Source: Phyllostachys edulis (Eukaryota > Streptophyta > Magnoliopsida > Poales > Poaceae). Taken from it: 64,000 nucleotides of DNA. Shown in pieces: positions 11,995 to 23,018 of the stretch. How positions within the stretch are numbered: the stretch's first letter is position 1; each line of letters begins with the position of its first letter. Under the pieces are notes generated by a model. The model was not told the DNA's origin. It saw only the letters and a program-made list of their open reading frames with translations, and searched no databases. Where the stretch lies: NCBI GenBank assembly GCA_036346405.1, contig CM070563.1, positions 33,283,298 to 33,347,297 on the forward strand, given 5' to 3'. The position numbers and the translations under genes are program-made.

Positions 11995-14360
11995 TGTAAT
12001 ACCCCAAAAGTGATTCTAAAGGTTTTCGAGAGAGAAACAAGAAACCGAGAGAGAATTAATTGGAGTTAAGATTAGGACTGTTTAGAAGTCGATTTAGGGG
12101 ACGGACCCTTCGGGAATTATTTAATTAAGCAGCCAACGAAGGGGGCATTCGCAATTGTAAGACAACCTGGGCCTTGGGCTGGCCGAATTGGCCCATGAGG
12201 GGGGGGGGAGCCGGCCAAGCATTAGGTGGGAGGGGGGGGCGGCACAAACCCTAATCCCCTCCCCACTCCCAAGCCGCCCCACCCCCTTTGGCTGCCGCCC
12301 CAACCAGTTCATCCCCTGCGCCTCCACCCTCCTTTTCCTCTCCCCAGGGCGCCCCATCCTCCCTAGGAGCCGATCTGCCATTGATGCCTTGAAGCTCCTT
12401 GCTGCTGGCCGTGAGGAGGAAGAAAAGGGGTTGTGGTGTGCTGGCCGGCCAAGAAGGAGAGAAGAGAAGGGGGGAGGAGGGAGAGGAGGGGAGGTCACCA
12501 GCAGGTGTTCGTGATTTTCGGCAACTCGTTGTAGGTAACCATCGTTCCCCATGGATTAGTTGTTTAATTAGATGTTTAGCAATGTCTCCTGTTAAGATCC
12601 CTCTCTGGCCAGTCGTTTGAACGGCGGTTTTGAGGTCCTTAGAGGCAAAATCCGTGGATCCCATTTCTTAGAAAAAGTTGGGTCGTGTCCTTAGCTTTCT
12701 GTGGCCACCAAGAACGCCCAAATCCGATTAACGATTAGCGAGTTATGAATTTTCTAGTGTCGCAGACCTGATAATCTGTCAGCATTCTGACAGTCTGTAG
12801 AAATCTGAGTTAATCTACTAGTTAAAGACGAAATCAGAGGATCTCGTTATAATGAAAAAGATGGGTAATTTCCTCACCTTTCTAGAAAGCTAAAGAATGT
12901 AAGAATTGGACTTTCGTAGCAAAAGTTATGATAGTTTTACTGTACTGTCCAGAGAACCCGACGTGATAATTGATGTTTTGTAGATTGGCTTAGTAAGAGC
13001 AGTAGATGGCTGAATCAGAAGGGCTCCCCAACTAATTTTATTTAGGTAATTCAATTATCTTTCCAGAAAGTATTAGATCATCTTATTTGGACTCCCGAGT
13101 AGAAAGTTATGAATTTTAGAAGCTGACTGTCCACTGAGGGGACAGATCGACGTGTAGAATTTGGGGGTTTGGATCGAGTTAGACGCTCTTACAAGTTAGT
13201 GATTGTTGTTGTATATTTTGGTTTGGTCCGCTACTGTCATCTTAGTGTGCATTATAATAATTACTCAGGTGGAGGACCGGTCCCCGGGGCGGCACCTTCG
13301 GCGCGTCCCTCACTCTCTCGCGGTTAAGGTAAGTATAAAGATGGTTATAATATTTATTATTGAATGGCAATGCTGGTATATGTTATGAGAAATTGTGTGC
13401 TGATGAGATGTGGTACTGCATAGCCAGTATTGTGCATTATTGCTAGAGGTATGAGTTATGTGTTAAATTTGGTTGTTCGTTAGTTGTGATGACCTTGTTT
13501 ATGAGCTTGTAGTATAAATGGGATTTTCATATGCAATATTGTTGTGTATGCATTGTTTGTTAAATTGAGAAATTCATACATATGCATCATGTTGGCTTGT
13601 TGAAGGCTTGGTTATATGGTGACCAAGCAACTCTTGAGGTCCCCGTCATGTCAATGACGGGCTAAAGGTCCCCATGCTTGAAGAGCATGGGCTTAGGTCG
13701 CCATACACGTGGAGTATAGGCAATGGTCCTGTGCGCATAGATGCAGTATAGCATGGAGTGTGCATCGACGGATGCACACCTTGCATTACTGATAAAATGC
13801 AAAAGGAAAGAGAAGAAAAGGATCATCTTTTGAGCATATTGCATAACATGTGTGTGTAAGATTGTTGATATGTGGATTTGTGAGGTTTGATAGCTGGATT
13901 ACATGTTTGTACATTGTTGATGCCATTTATTATACTTGCTGAGTCCTTGGGCTCACCTCTTGTTTTTGCTGTGTTTTTTTAGGTACCACTTGCAAGAACG
14001 GCATGCATGGGAGGGAGTAGGATTGCTAAGGACGCACACACTACCTCACATTCTTTTAAAGATGATTATCGATAGTTCATACCTTAATAATAAGCAAATT
14101 GTCTAAGGATTTATTTTGGTTATGTTTGAATGCATTTGATTATTTGTAATAAGGAGAGCGGTAAATTTTGATTATGCGATGTTTTGATGAACTTTGGATT
14201 TTGAGTTTTGCTAATAATATATGCAGCTGTTGGAACCTCCGGTATACTTAGTTATACAAAGGAGGTTCTGCCGAATTTTTGTAAGATGTTTTAGTTTGAG
14301 TATGTTTAATTTGACTTATTTTAGTAGCATTCCATGCCTTTGTATGGCTGGGGTGTTACA
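11995..14360 (+). mobile_element. Solo LTR, diverged family B, nested in a family-B LTR
   Basis: The element runs TGTAATACCCC...GGGTGTTACA with the exact duplication TGAAT on both sides (11990-11994 and 14361-14365). It is 2,366 bp, has no internal domain and interrupts the LTR that started at 10519. It is clearly related to its host LTR in terminal sequence and in a block of small hairpins at 13640-13780, but is diverged over most of its length. Open frames at 12121-12664 sit in a GC-rich segment and look compositional. Confidence 0.9.
13640..13780 (+). other. Cluster of small hairpins in family-B LTR
   Basis: Four successive short inverted repeats are visible: CCCGTCA/TGACGGG (13642-13661), CCCATGCT/AGCATGGG (13671-13691), CCATAC/GTATAGG (13701-13720) and GTGTGCATC/GATGCACAC (13758-13779). 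Equivalent clusters with different arm sequences occur at 14540-14690 and 57660-57835 in the other family-B LTRs. Confidence 0.75.
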
Positions 14361-15346
14361 TGAATGCTGAGTGCTTGTTGTTCATACTGTTATTTCTATG
14401 ATCCATGAATAGATTCAATGCTTCATGTTCTTTTCACGTTCGTTAATCCATGTTTAATGAGATAATGTCTTTCATTATTCATAATTCATTCGATTCATTC
14501 ATTGTTCATGTTTCATCAATAGGAGTGGAATGTAAAGACCTATCAATTCCAATATGGGCACGTAAGACCCACTATTCCAATGTGGGTAGATTTGGATCCT
14601 CGTATGAAACGTTCTTCATGCGGGCCTTGGATCCCCGTATTTTGTTAAATGCGGGCCTAAGTGAACACCGATGGGTGTGTCACTGGCTATACCGGTATAA
14701 GCAGAAGTGGAGTTCATGCATTTCATTCATTCATATGATTTCTGTCATTCTAAATTCATATTCTATAATATGACTGTTATGTTCCTATTCGTTCATTCTA
14801 CATTCGAATTCTATTATGTGATGTTATGTTCTTACTCGTCCATTCTATTACGTTCTTATTCAGTATGGTTCATTTTGTTCTGTGGTACTTGCTGAGTTAT
14901 GGACTCATTCTTGCTATGTTTACTTGTTTTAGGTAAACATCGAAGACAGCATGCTTGGGAGGGAATAGTCACGAATCATTCATTCACTTCACACTATTCA
15001 CTTGTTAATTAGATAAATCTATTATTACCTTTCTTTCGATAATCTTTGGATTGTAATAACTGGAGTATGATGGTTGATGTTATCCTTTCTTATGATATGA
15101 TTGAAATGGTAATTGCCTAAGATCTTTGTATAGTCTTTTGATATGATTATCATAGATGATTCTTCAGGATTAGGTAAATAGAGTGTGATATGTTGTTAAA
15201 TTTTGTTTCTATTGTTATGTTCATTCTATCAATTGTTGATTCTTACTGGTTATTAGTTGATAGATGGATGAAAGTATTTCATGTTGTTGATGTATGTTAG
15301 TCTTTTAGGTAATATCTTGGCTTCCGTATAGCTAGGGTGTTACAGT

Positions 15347-15364
15347 TGGTATCAGAGCCAGGTT
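15347..15364 (+). other. Primer-binding site, initiator-Met tRNA type
   Basis: TGGTATCAGAGCCAGG lies 2 nt after the LTR end and is complementary to the 3' end of plant initiator methionine tRNA. This is the usual minus-strand primer of chromovirus-type gypsy elements. It shows that the preceding LTR is a 5' LTR on the plus strand. Confidence 0.9.
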
Positions 15365-15849
15365 TAGATCTGTGGTAAATAAAATATTAAATTGACACAT
15401 TGTGCACAGTAGGTGGGGTTTGGGAAATCTATTGCATCCGCATTTCTAATGATATGTTTGATTATGCTATACTGTATTGTATTGCTTATGTACTATCGTT
15501 CTTGTTGTTAATCTATGATATGATGTGATATTCTATATCTATGAATTTATTCTATGATTGTCATGGGATGAACCTATATATTCATAATTGATTATATTGG
15601 TTATGCGTGTTGATAACGGATGTTAAGAAGTTGAGGTCGTGGTTGTTACTCTGGGATTCACCAGGTTACACCACCGTTCTTGGTTTGTGGTTAGGGAAGT
15701 AGTTACCCCGAGTACCATAGTTACAAGTGTTGAGCGTGAATTGCTTTAGAAAGTTGTTCTCTTCCTTGATTTTTTGAATTTGGCCAATTCTTGTCCTGTG
15801 GTAGTTGATGAATTTCTCTTGGGTTTGTGGTTCATTGTAGTTGATGGGT

Positions 15850-16545
15850 TTCAACAGGTCTCTAATTGTTCTCTGAAACAATTATTGTTCTTCTACTGTT
15901 GAGTTGCTTTTACTAATTGTGATCGTTGCCTTTTGGCAAGATTGATATTTCTATGGTTGTTCCTTTTTTCTTATTGAAAAAGAATGACTCATTTATTCGT
16001 TTGATACTTTGGGTAATGAGAGTTCTCCGTTGCAAGTTCGTTAACATGAGAAAGTTTCGGCTCCATATATTTCTTTTGGATCATTCCGCATGTTGAAGTT
16101 TAATGCATCTCTTTTCTGAAGAAAAGTGTTAAAATCCTTTTCCGACACCTTGTTATGGTTAAGTCGGAGATTGTAGTCAAACAGAATAGTTGGGTATGGG
16201 TTTCCATTGGTCCCTAATTGTTTTTCAGAAGAAATAATGTCTTTCCGACTGTTGAGCTCTCTTTGCTACTTGTAAACGTTGTTATTTACAAGATTGTTCT
16301 CTTTCATGAGAATCCTATCTTTCTTGTTGATAAAGGGGACCTGGTTATCCGTTTAGTATTTTGGATAATGAGAATTATCTTTTACAAATTTCATTGAAGA
16401 AAGTTTTGACTCTACTCATTTCTTTTGGAGTAGTTGGAGTGTTGGGGTTTAGAACCTTGTTATTTGGAAAAGGTGTTAAAACCATTTGTAAAGTTTTGTG
16501 GTATTAAATGAGAAGTTGTAAGAAAGGAAGTAAATTGATAATCTA
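15850..16545 (+). repeat. Diverged tandem duplication, about 350-bp unit
   Basis: Blocks around TCTCTAATTGTTCTCTG (15860) and TCCCTAATTGTTTTTC (16213) begin two collinear units. Both contain a CTGTTGAG..TTGC/TCTTTGC block, an AAGATTG block, a TTCTTATTGA/TTCTTGTTGA block, a GATACTTTGGGTAATGAGA-like block and a GTGTTAAAA block. The spacing is about 353 bp. The function is unknown. Confidence 0.6.
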
Positions 16546-18639
16546 TGACGTCAAGTTGGGCTATTGTTTGTGGTAGCTGAAATTATTGTAAATAAAATGA
16601 TGTATTGGATTGTCCTATTGCTTCTCAAGAAATCCGTGTGATTTAATCTTAAAGGTTCTTTGGTCTGAGTTCGTAACGTGAGGTTGCAATCAAACAAAAT
16701 TATGTTGATTTCTTTAGGAGGAAATTAATCTGTTTGCTTTTTGTGAAATACCGTAAATGAAAATGTTTCGAGTTTTGTGGCTGATATCATTTGGATCTCA
16801 TGTTTCTTAGGTAGTTGATCTGTTCCGAGCAAATATGACGTGTTGAAGAATTTTATTGGTTCTTGTTGTTTGGACTAAAGAATTTATCTTGTTCATTGTA
16901 GCAAAGTGTTGTTATAGTCAAAGGATTAATTTCAGTGTTAAAGGAAAGAGTGCAGTAGGAGTATTTGAGAATTTGAGTCAAGTTTTGTAACTTGTGGTTA
17001 TTTGAATCGTGCCTAAACTTTCTGCTCTTTCCGCACAAGAGTTGTCGAGTTTCAATCGCAACGTCATTTTCATATTGGTTGTCATTTGCTATTTCCTTCT
17101 TGACGGATGTGTGCCCTCAACAGTGAACTCAACTTTCGTTTTCCAAGATCATCATTATCGGATTATTTCTTTTGGTTTCATGCCCACTGTGAGGAGCAAC
17201 GTTTTCCTGTGTGATGAAACTTGTCCTTGTTCGCCTCTTTCTTTTGAGAAAGGATCAACAAATTTTGTGTTGCAAAGTTTTACAAAGCGTATTTTGGCAA
17301 CTGTTTGGTGGTGGTTAAGTATTTGTAGTTGTGAGATTTTGCTACCAAGCTATTGGAGGAGTAGTAGAAGATGAATTGGTTTTGACCTGTACCTCTTAAA
17401 GAAAATTTGATTCCAATGGAATGTATGGCGTTGAAGTAAAACTGAATAGTGTTACGACTAAGTAGAACCTATGGTATAGTGTAGTTCCAAAACTTTGGTT
17501 CATGTTGAAATGTTGGGGATTATCAAAGGTATAGAAACCTTGTTCAATTTTATTGAGTAACGCAATTGGAAAGTTTTGCGATATTGTGTGGGTGATTCCT
17601 GATGATGTCAATGAGTGAGTATGTTAGAATTGTGGGGTTGTTAGAGATTTAATCCGATGATTTCACTATCTATTATAAGAGAAATTCGTTGTAGAGGTCT
17701 TGCAGGTTAAATTTGGGCTTTGCATTTTTATGCTAGACTTTTGGTCGCACAAAGATTGTATGTAGAGGAGATAGAAAACTGGAGTATTCTGAGCAATGGA
17801 ATGATTGTTGATAGAACCCTTCTGATGTAGTTCATGAGCGGGTGTACTGAGGATTCTGAGTTGTTATCTGGAAAGTTGGAGTCGATGGGATTGCGTGCGA
17901 TCTATTTTGAGGTGCTTTGGGTGCCTTCTGTCAAAATAATTTCGTCAGTAGGAGGAGTTGTCTAGCATGTTCGCTGGGGTCAATAGAGTCTCTCCACAAA
18001 GGTGTGGATGATGTAATTTGGTTCAAGTGTAATGTGAGGATGTTAAGTTAAGAGGTTTGAACTCGTGTGGTATGCGATGAATTCGAATTCCAAGGTTTGA
18101 GAGAAACTTTATTCCTAAAAGAGAAACTAAGAAAAAAGAAGTTTTCTTGGGTAGTGAAGCGTTTTCTTTATTCTCGCTTGAGCTTTGTGCTGTTGACCAA
18201 TGTCTTCCGCAATTTGAGTTGGCACTGTGTTGACATGTGTGATTCTTTCCAATTCAGACAGAATAAAAGAAATAGTTGATTTGGGGATTTGAGTGATTTC
18301 TTTTTTGGCTTTCGTAGTGTTCATTCGCAAATTGTCTAATTAGAAAGTTCAATTGATTTCGTGATAAACTGTCAATTTTGGATTTGACCCTTTTGGCGGA
18401 GAATTGGCATTGCGTGGTTGCGATAAAAACTCTTTATTTTCAATTGCATTCTCTTTAAAAAATAACTATTTAAAAGCGAGTTCTATTGCGCATTCTTGGT
18501 TAAAGGAGGTGCTCCTTGTTAGATGAAGAGTTCGATTTTTGAGCATGTTGTGTGTCTTTGTACCAAAGGGGAAGTTGGCCTAGGTACATTGGTTCGTTTT
18601 CGACAGTTGCAGAAATTATAAAGTTCGCGTATCGCTTTG

Positions 18640-19140
18640 ACCGTCTCGGGAAGTTCAAAAGAGTTTCAAGTGGACACGAGGAGGTCCAAATGAATATGAG
18701 GAGGTCATAGAGGAGGTTCGAATGAGCTCGAAAGAGATTCAAATGATCCCGAGGGGATTCAAATGAACACAGGAGAGATTCAACAAACACATGGAGGTCC
18801 GATTGAACACGGGAAGGTTCAAACGAACACAAGGGGATTCAAATGAACGCAAGGAGGTCCGGGTAAAAGGGGAATTCAATTTGAATTTAGAATTTCAAAG
18901 TTCAAGGATGTTTGAAACACAAACCCGAGCTTGAAACACCTCGGGGGTGGTCGTGACCCAAAGGGGAGGTCAAAACTAAGGGAAGTTTTAAACGAAAGAG
19001 AAGGTCTAGACCGCAGGGAGGTCTAAACAGAAAAAGAGGTTTAGATCGGAAGGAGATCTGAACCCAAAAGAGATCCAAACCAGCTAAGAGGTCTGAAGAG
19101 ATTTAAACCAACAAAGAGGTCTAGAAGGAGGTCTAGACGG
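18640..19140. repeat. Two minisatellite arrays at the tail of the family-A LTR
   Basis: From about 18650 to 18860, a roughly 23-bp unit resembling TTCAAATGAACACGAGGAGG repeats about nine times with variation. From about 18990 to 19140, a related unit with GAGGTCTAGACC-like words follows. Similar GGAGGTC-rich sequence is found at the equivalent place in the 21618-26425 LTR. Confidence 0.7.
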
Positions 19141-19341
19141 CAGAAAAGGAGGAAAAGTAACACTAGAGCATAACCAACTCCAAATAAACCAAGCTTTTGC
19201 ATTAGTTGATGTTTGACTTATTCAAGTTAAATCTCCAAATTTCCTAAATTCTAAGTTAAGCTTGAGCAATTCAATAAAGCCGAATGGTTCCTTTTTGGTT
19301 TTGAAAACTAGCAAAAACTCTAGGACAAATGGGACGTTACA

Positions 19342-19556
19342 AGATCTTACGACCATATGGTGGTCATAGAAAAACTTACGACCATGGAATAGTCATAGAA
19401 GAACTTACGACTATGGGGTGGTCGTAGAAGGTCTTTCGACTCCAGCTTCTTCCTTATGAATATTAAGGGGTATACTCAAGAACCATATGATGGTATTATT
19501 ATCCATAATAAGAATTACAGATAAATAATTAAATGAGGATTATTCGATCCTTGTCA
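19342..19556 (-). mobile_element. Truncated 3' LTR of the Tat-like element
   Basis: This matches about 37900-38121, including the TTACGACCATATGGTGGTC block, the TATACTCAAGAACCATATGATGG block and the end CCTTGTCA. Its left part is missing at the junction with a family-A LTR end. Confidence 0.8.
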
Positions 19557-19567
19557 TCTAGCCCCCC
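19557..19567 (-). other. Polypurine tract of the Tat-like element
   Basis: The minus strand reads GGGGGGCTAGA immediately before the LTR start TGACAAGG. This is the position of the plus-strand primer in LTR retrotransposons. Confidence 0.7.
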
Positions 19568-19992
19568 AGCTTCAAGTGAAAGTAACTTACTTGAAAAAGG
19601 AGTCGTAGATGATCTTACGATCAGAAGGTGATCGTAGAACGGTGGTCGAAGGAAAGACTTTTCGACCGGTGTTTCATTTGACCACAAAAAGACTTGGTCA
19701 AGAAGGTTGTAGGAAATCTTACAACTACAAGGTGGTCGTAGAAAATCTTACGACTACAAAGTGGTTGTAGTATGGTAAATTGGAAGTAAAACCTTTCCAA
19801 CTGGTATTTCATTTGACCAGAAATAGACATGGTCCAGAAGGTAATTTCGCTTGAGGTGTAAATACAAACTTGGTTTTCTCAAATAAACAAATTAAAGAAT
19901 CTCAAACGACTCTCATAGACCTATCTATTGAAGTGGTTCCCGAAGAGGTGGTAACTGTTGAGTTTCCACTATCTATTATCTCAAGCTTGTGG

Positions 19993-20001
19993 TTATAAAA
20001 A
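19993..20001 (+). promoter_or_regulatory. TATA box of the antisense gene (probable)
   Basis: TTATAAAAA lies about 190 bp upstream of the ATG at 20181, at the start of the antisense gene and just inside the 3' LTR side of the Tat-like element. No other promoter mark is obvious, so the assignment is tentative. Confidence 0.4.
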
Positions 20002-21077
20002 CTTACCGTGGGTTAGACTTAGGGTTTTTTACCTTTTCCTAAATTGCTTCAACTATTTATCAAACTCTTGCGTTCTTCACCGCCGACCAAATTGTACACC
20101 CTTTAGAGACCTTCCCAAATCCAAATCTCCCCCTTTTGAGGAAGGTAGCCAGAACCGCTTCTCAGCGGGCAGAATTGGAGATGGATGCGGCCAAGATGAA
20201 GGCTTTGGTCACCGCCGAGAAGATTCCGAACAAAGAGTTTGTGAAGTGGATTGAGCCTACTGGGCAACATTGGCCGTCGGGGGAGATTGGGTAGATTCCC
20301 GTCTTCCAAGCATACTGTGAGTGTGGCCTTCGATTGCCTGCTCACCCTTTCCTAACACTTGTACTCGAAAACTTTGGGGTGGAATTGGTGAACCTCATTC
20401 CTAATTCCATCATGATGTTAGGTTTGTTCGTATACTTGTGTGAGGCCTACCTAGGGATTCCGGCTGACTTGGAGTTATTCCAGTATTTCTAAAGGATGAC
20501 CATAATAGTGGGAATCGCCTGTAGCTGTGGTATGAAGCTCCATGACGGGAAGTCAAAGGAGTAAATTTAGATGTTCACCCGGTCGTCATGGTCGGGATGG
20601 AAAAAGATGTGGTTCTACTGCGAGACAACCAGTGAAGACAGCCTCTCTTTCACTGGGAAAGCTATCGAGAAGATTTCTTCCTGGGATTCGACTCCCAAGG
20701 ATCTTAGCCGGATCGCCCCTTACATTCAAGTCATCAAAGACTTTAAGGAAGAGGGGCTCACCAGATGGCACATGGTGAAGAATTTCATCACGCGCCGTAT
20801 TAGCCCTCTGAAGAAACGAGCTCATCTCATGTGGAGGTACTCGGAGCCAAAAGACCTGACCAGAGATTACAAAAAGGTTAAGTAAATATTCAACTTAGCT
20901 CTCTTTCTGTTGATTTCGAGCTTGGCTATTGAAAGTTTATTTACTCCTGGAGATCTCTCCCAAGTGGAAATTGATGCTCGAGTCAAGCTCATTTGTGAGA
21001 AATCCCCGCCACCCAGTATCGTGGCTCCTCATATCCTAGCGATCTTGTCCGTGGAGGATAAGATGGAACGCCTAAAG

Positions 21078-21511
21078 GTAATCAAAGATTGATTTCATTT
21101 TTAGGATCTCGTAGTCGTAGAAATTCTTACGACCATGGGATTATCGTAGAAAAACTTACGACTAGGTATTGGTCGTAGAAGAACTTACGACCATGGAATT
21201 GTCATAGAAAAACTTACGACTATGTACTGATCGTAGAACTTACAATCATGGAATTATCGTAGAAAAACTTACGATTAGGTATTGGTCGTAGAAGAACTTA
21301 CGATCATGGAATTGTCGTAGAAAAACTTATGACTAGGTACTGGTCGTAGAAGAACTTACGACCATGGAATTGTGGTAGAAAAACTTGCGACTAGGTATTG
21401 GTCGTAGAAGAACTTACGACCATGGAATTGTCATAGAAAAACTTACGACTGGTACTGGTCGTAGAAGAACTTACGACCACTTAGTAATATTTCTTTTTCT
21501 GATTCCTATAG
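21078..21511 (+). repeat. Hairpin-forming minisatellite in an intron of the antisense gene
   Basis: About six units of roughly 60 bp alternate TGGTCGTAGAAGAACTTACG-type and TTGTCGTAGAAAAACTTACG-type half units. Each half unit is itself an inverted repeat with arms GGTCGTA/TACGACC or GTCGTA/TACGAC and a loop of about 8 nt. Related units occur at 19342-19440, 19600-19770, 27785-27975 and 37885-38010, all inside this one element. Confidence 0.85.
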
Positions 21512-23018
21512 AAAGTAGGCGTGGAAGACCGTCAAGATGACGAAGAAGTCAAATTGATGATCGTTGGCTCGGAGACGGATCAAGTTAAGGCTCCTCCAGC
21601 CAAAAAACGTCGACTTGTGTCACGCCCCGGGTAAACAACCCCCGGGACCCACTGTGCATTCTGGACCAGTCCCAAGATTAGTAGCTAGTCCGCACAGTTT
21701 TAACAACGATGTGATCATAGCCATACAACAAACTATAGATGAAGCAGACAAATTAACAATAATAACAGCAAAAGGCCTTATGGTCAAGCTTTTTACAGAG
21801 GTCTGCTGCACAGGGCAACAACAAAAGAGCTCACAGCGGAAATAAAAGAACACGTGGAGACCATTCGACATGCCCACAGGCAATCGAGTGGAGGACGTCC
21901 TAGCACGCAAGGTCTTCGAAGACCTCCTCTTCATAGAGCTCGGAGCTCTCTAGGTGGTCTTCTTCAGCTGCTGATCAATCAGAGGGCACAAGCGGTGAGT
22001 ACTTTGAATGTACTCAGCAAGCCGTAGGGAAACATATGCAAATAATATTCTTGCAAATCTTGACAAAGATGGCTTTATGGTTACTTTGCATAAAGCAATA
22101 TTGAATGGAAATGCAGTAAGTAGATTGTAAAGCATAGGTTGAAAGATTAGTACATAAGTAAACAAGTTTTCTTTGAAAACAACTCGTGACCACCCTGGTC
22201 ACTTCCCAAACCTCCCGTGACCACCTTGGTCACGGCCCAGACCACTCGGAACCAACCAAGACCAATAAGTTTTGAGAAAATCTACCCCTTGCGTGAAATC
22301 ACCAAGCATGTCCATAGCCGGGGACACGGCTATTCAAATAGATTTACACTCTGCAGAGGTTGTACAGCTTTACCCACGAGACGTGACATCTCTAGTTTGT
22401 TTGGCACCCGTCGATGCCCCTACTCACTACCTTAGGTAAGCAGGCTAGAGCACGTGATAAGGCCTTTACAAGGTTCTTCCTTGACTCGGTTCCGCTCGCT
22501 AAGGTTTCGTCTTCCTAGCCCCCTCTTGCGCCAAGTGTGCGTGTATATCCCAGGTCTTACACACTTCCACCAAAATAGAATCGAATCAAAGCATTGCCAA
22601 TTAGTTGGCCAGGTCCACCCCAGTATGGACTTGTGGTCGCACGGTATGGCCCGGATCAATGGCTTACAAGATTAAGTCCTTAGGGACTACTTAGACGAGA
22701 CAACCACATACCAATGTGCTTTTAGCACCCCCTTTATTGCACAATCACTCGTCCGAGTATAAAACATTTTGAGTTCAACCCGGCCAAATGACCACCCTAG
22801 TCATGTCACAACAAATTTTAATAGGGGCCACACAGGCCAGGGCAACGCATGTCAAGACAACACATGCCAAGGCAACACATGCCACAATTCCATAATCTCT
22901 TAGTCAAATTTATCATTATGAAACAGGTGATCGAGAGACATCGCATAACTACAGCAGGACTAAGCAATATACGCACCCATGTTGGTATCACAATAAAGAG
23001 GTCCAACTAAGATTACCC

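Larger units (their letters stand above)
10519..15344 (+). mobile_element. 5' LTR of a family-B gypsy element, interrupted
   Basis: The LTR runs TGTAATATCTC...GGGTGTTACA and is followed directly by a primer-binding site, which fixes it as a 5' LTR on the plus strand. Without the inserted solo LTR at 11995-14360 its length is about 2.45 kb, close to the 2.63-kb LTR of the same family at 55812-58443. The two share the AGAGAATATTATNCGGGAGAGG start, a CTTGCTGAG/CTAAGTC..GGACTCA block and a CATGNTTGGGAGGGAATAG-like block near the end. It sits inside a family-A LTR. Confidence 0.85.
15345..18640 (+). mobile_element. Internal region of truncated family-B gypsy element
   Basis: This region follows the primer-binding site but shows no gag, protease, reverse transcriptase or integrase in any frame that I can recognise. 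It is AT-rich with short open frames, and part of it is a tandem duplication (about 15850-16545). No 3' LTR follows: near 18490-18640 the sequence passes into the tail of the family-A LTR. The element is therefore non-autonomous or heavily decayed, and has lost its 3' end. The right boundary is approximate. Confidence 0.55.
4971..19341 (-). mobile_element. Gypsy LTR, family A, split by two insertions
   Basis: Three pieces resemble consecutive parts of the 21618-26425 LTR: 4971-5001 (begins TGTCACG), 8437-10518, and about 18640-19341 (ends GGGACGTTACA). Shared landmarks include the AGCTAG..GCAC block near the start, the TTTACCCAC and CCCCCTCTTGCGCCA blocks, and the A-rich tail. The interruptions are a solo LTR at 5002-8431 and a family-B element from 10519. 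About 600 bp expected from the related LTR appears to be missing at the right junction. The outer flanks (TGAGA at 4966 and AGATC at 19342) do not match, so this copy has probably lost sequence or its original flank. By comparison with the 62347 LTR the element strand is minus. Confidence 0.6.

Noticed and set aside
12121..12664. Open frames of 108-143 codons
   Set aside because: Low-complexity P/R/G-rich translations in a GC-rich LTR segment, in several frames at once.
15347..15364. tRNA gene
   Set aside because: The sequence is only complementary to a tRNA 3' end, at the place of a primer-binding site; no tRNA fold surrounds it.
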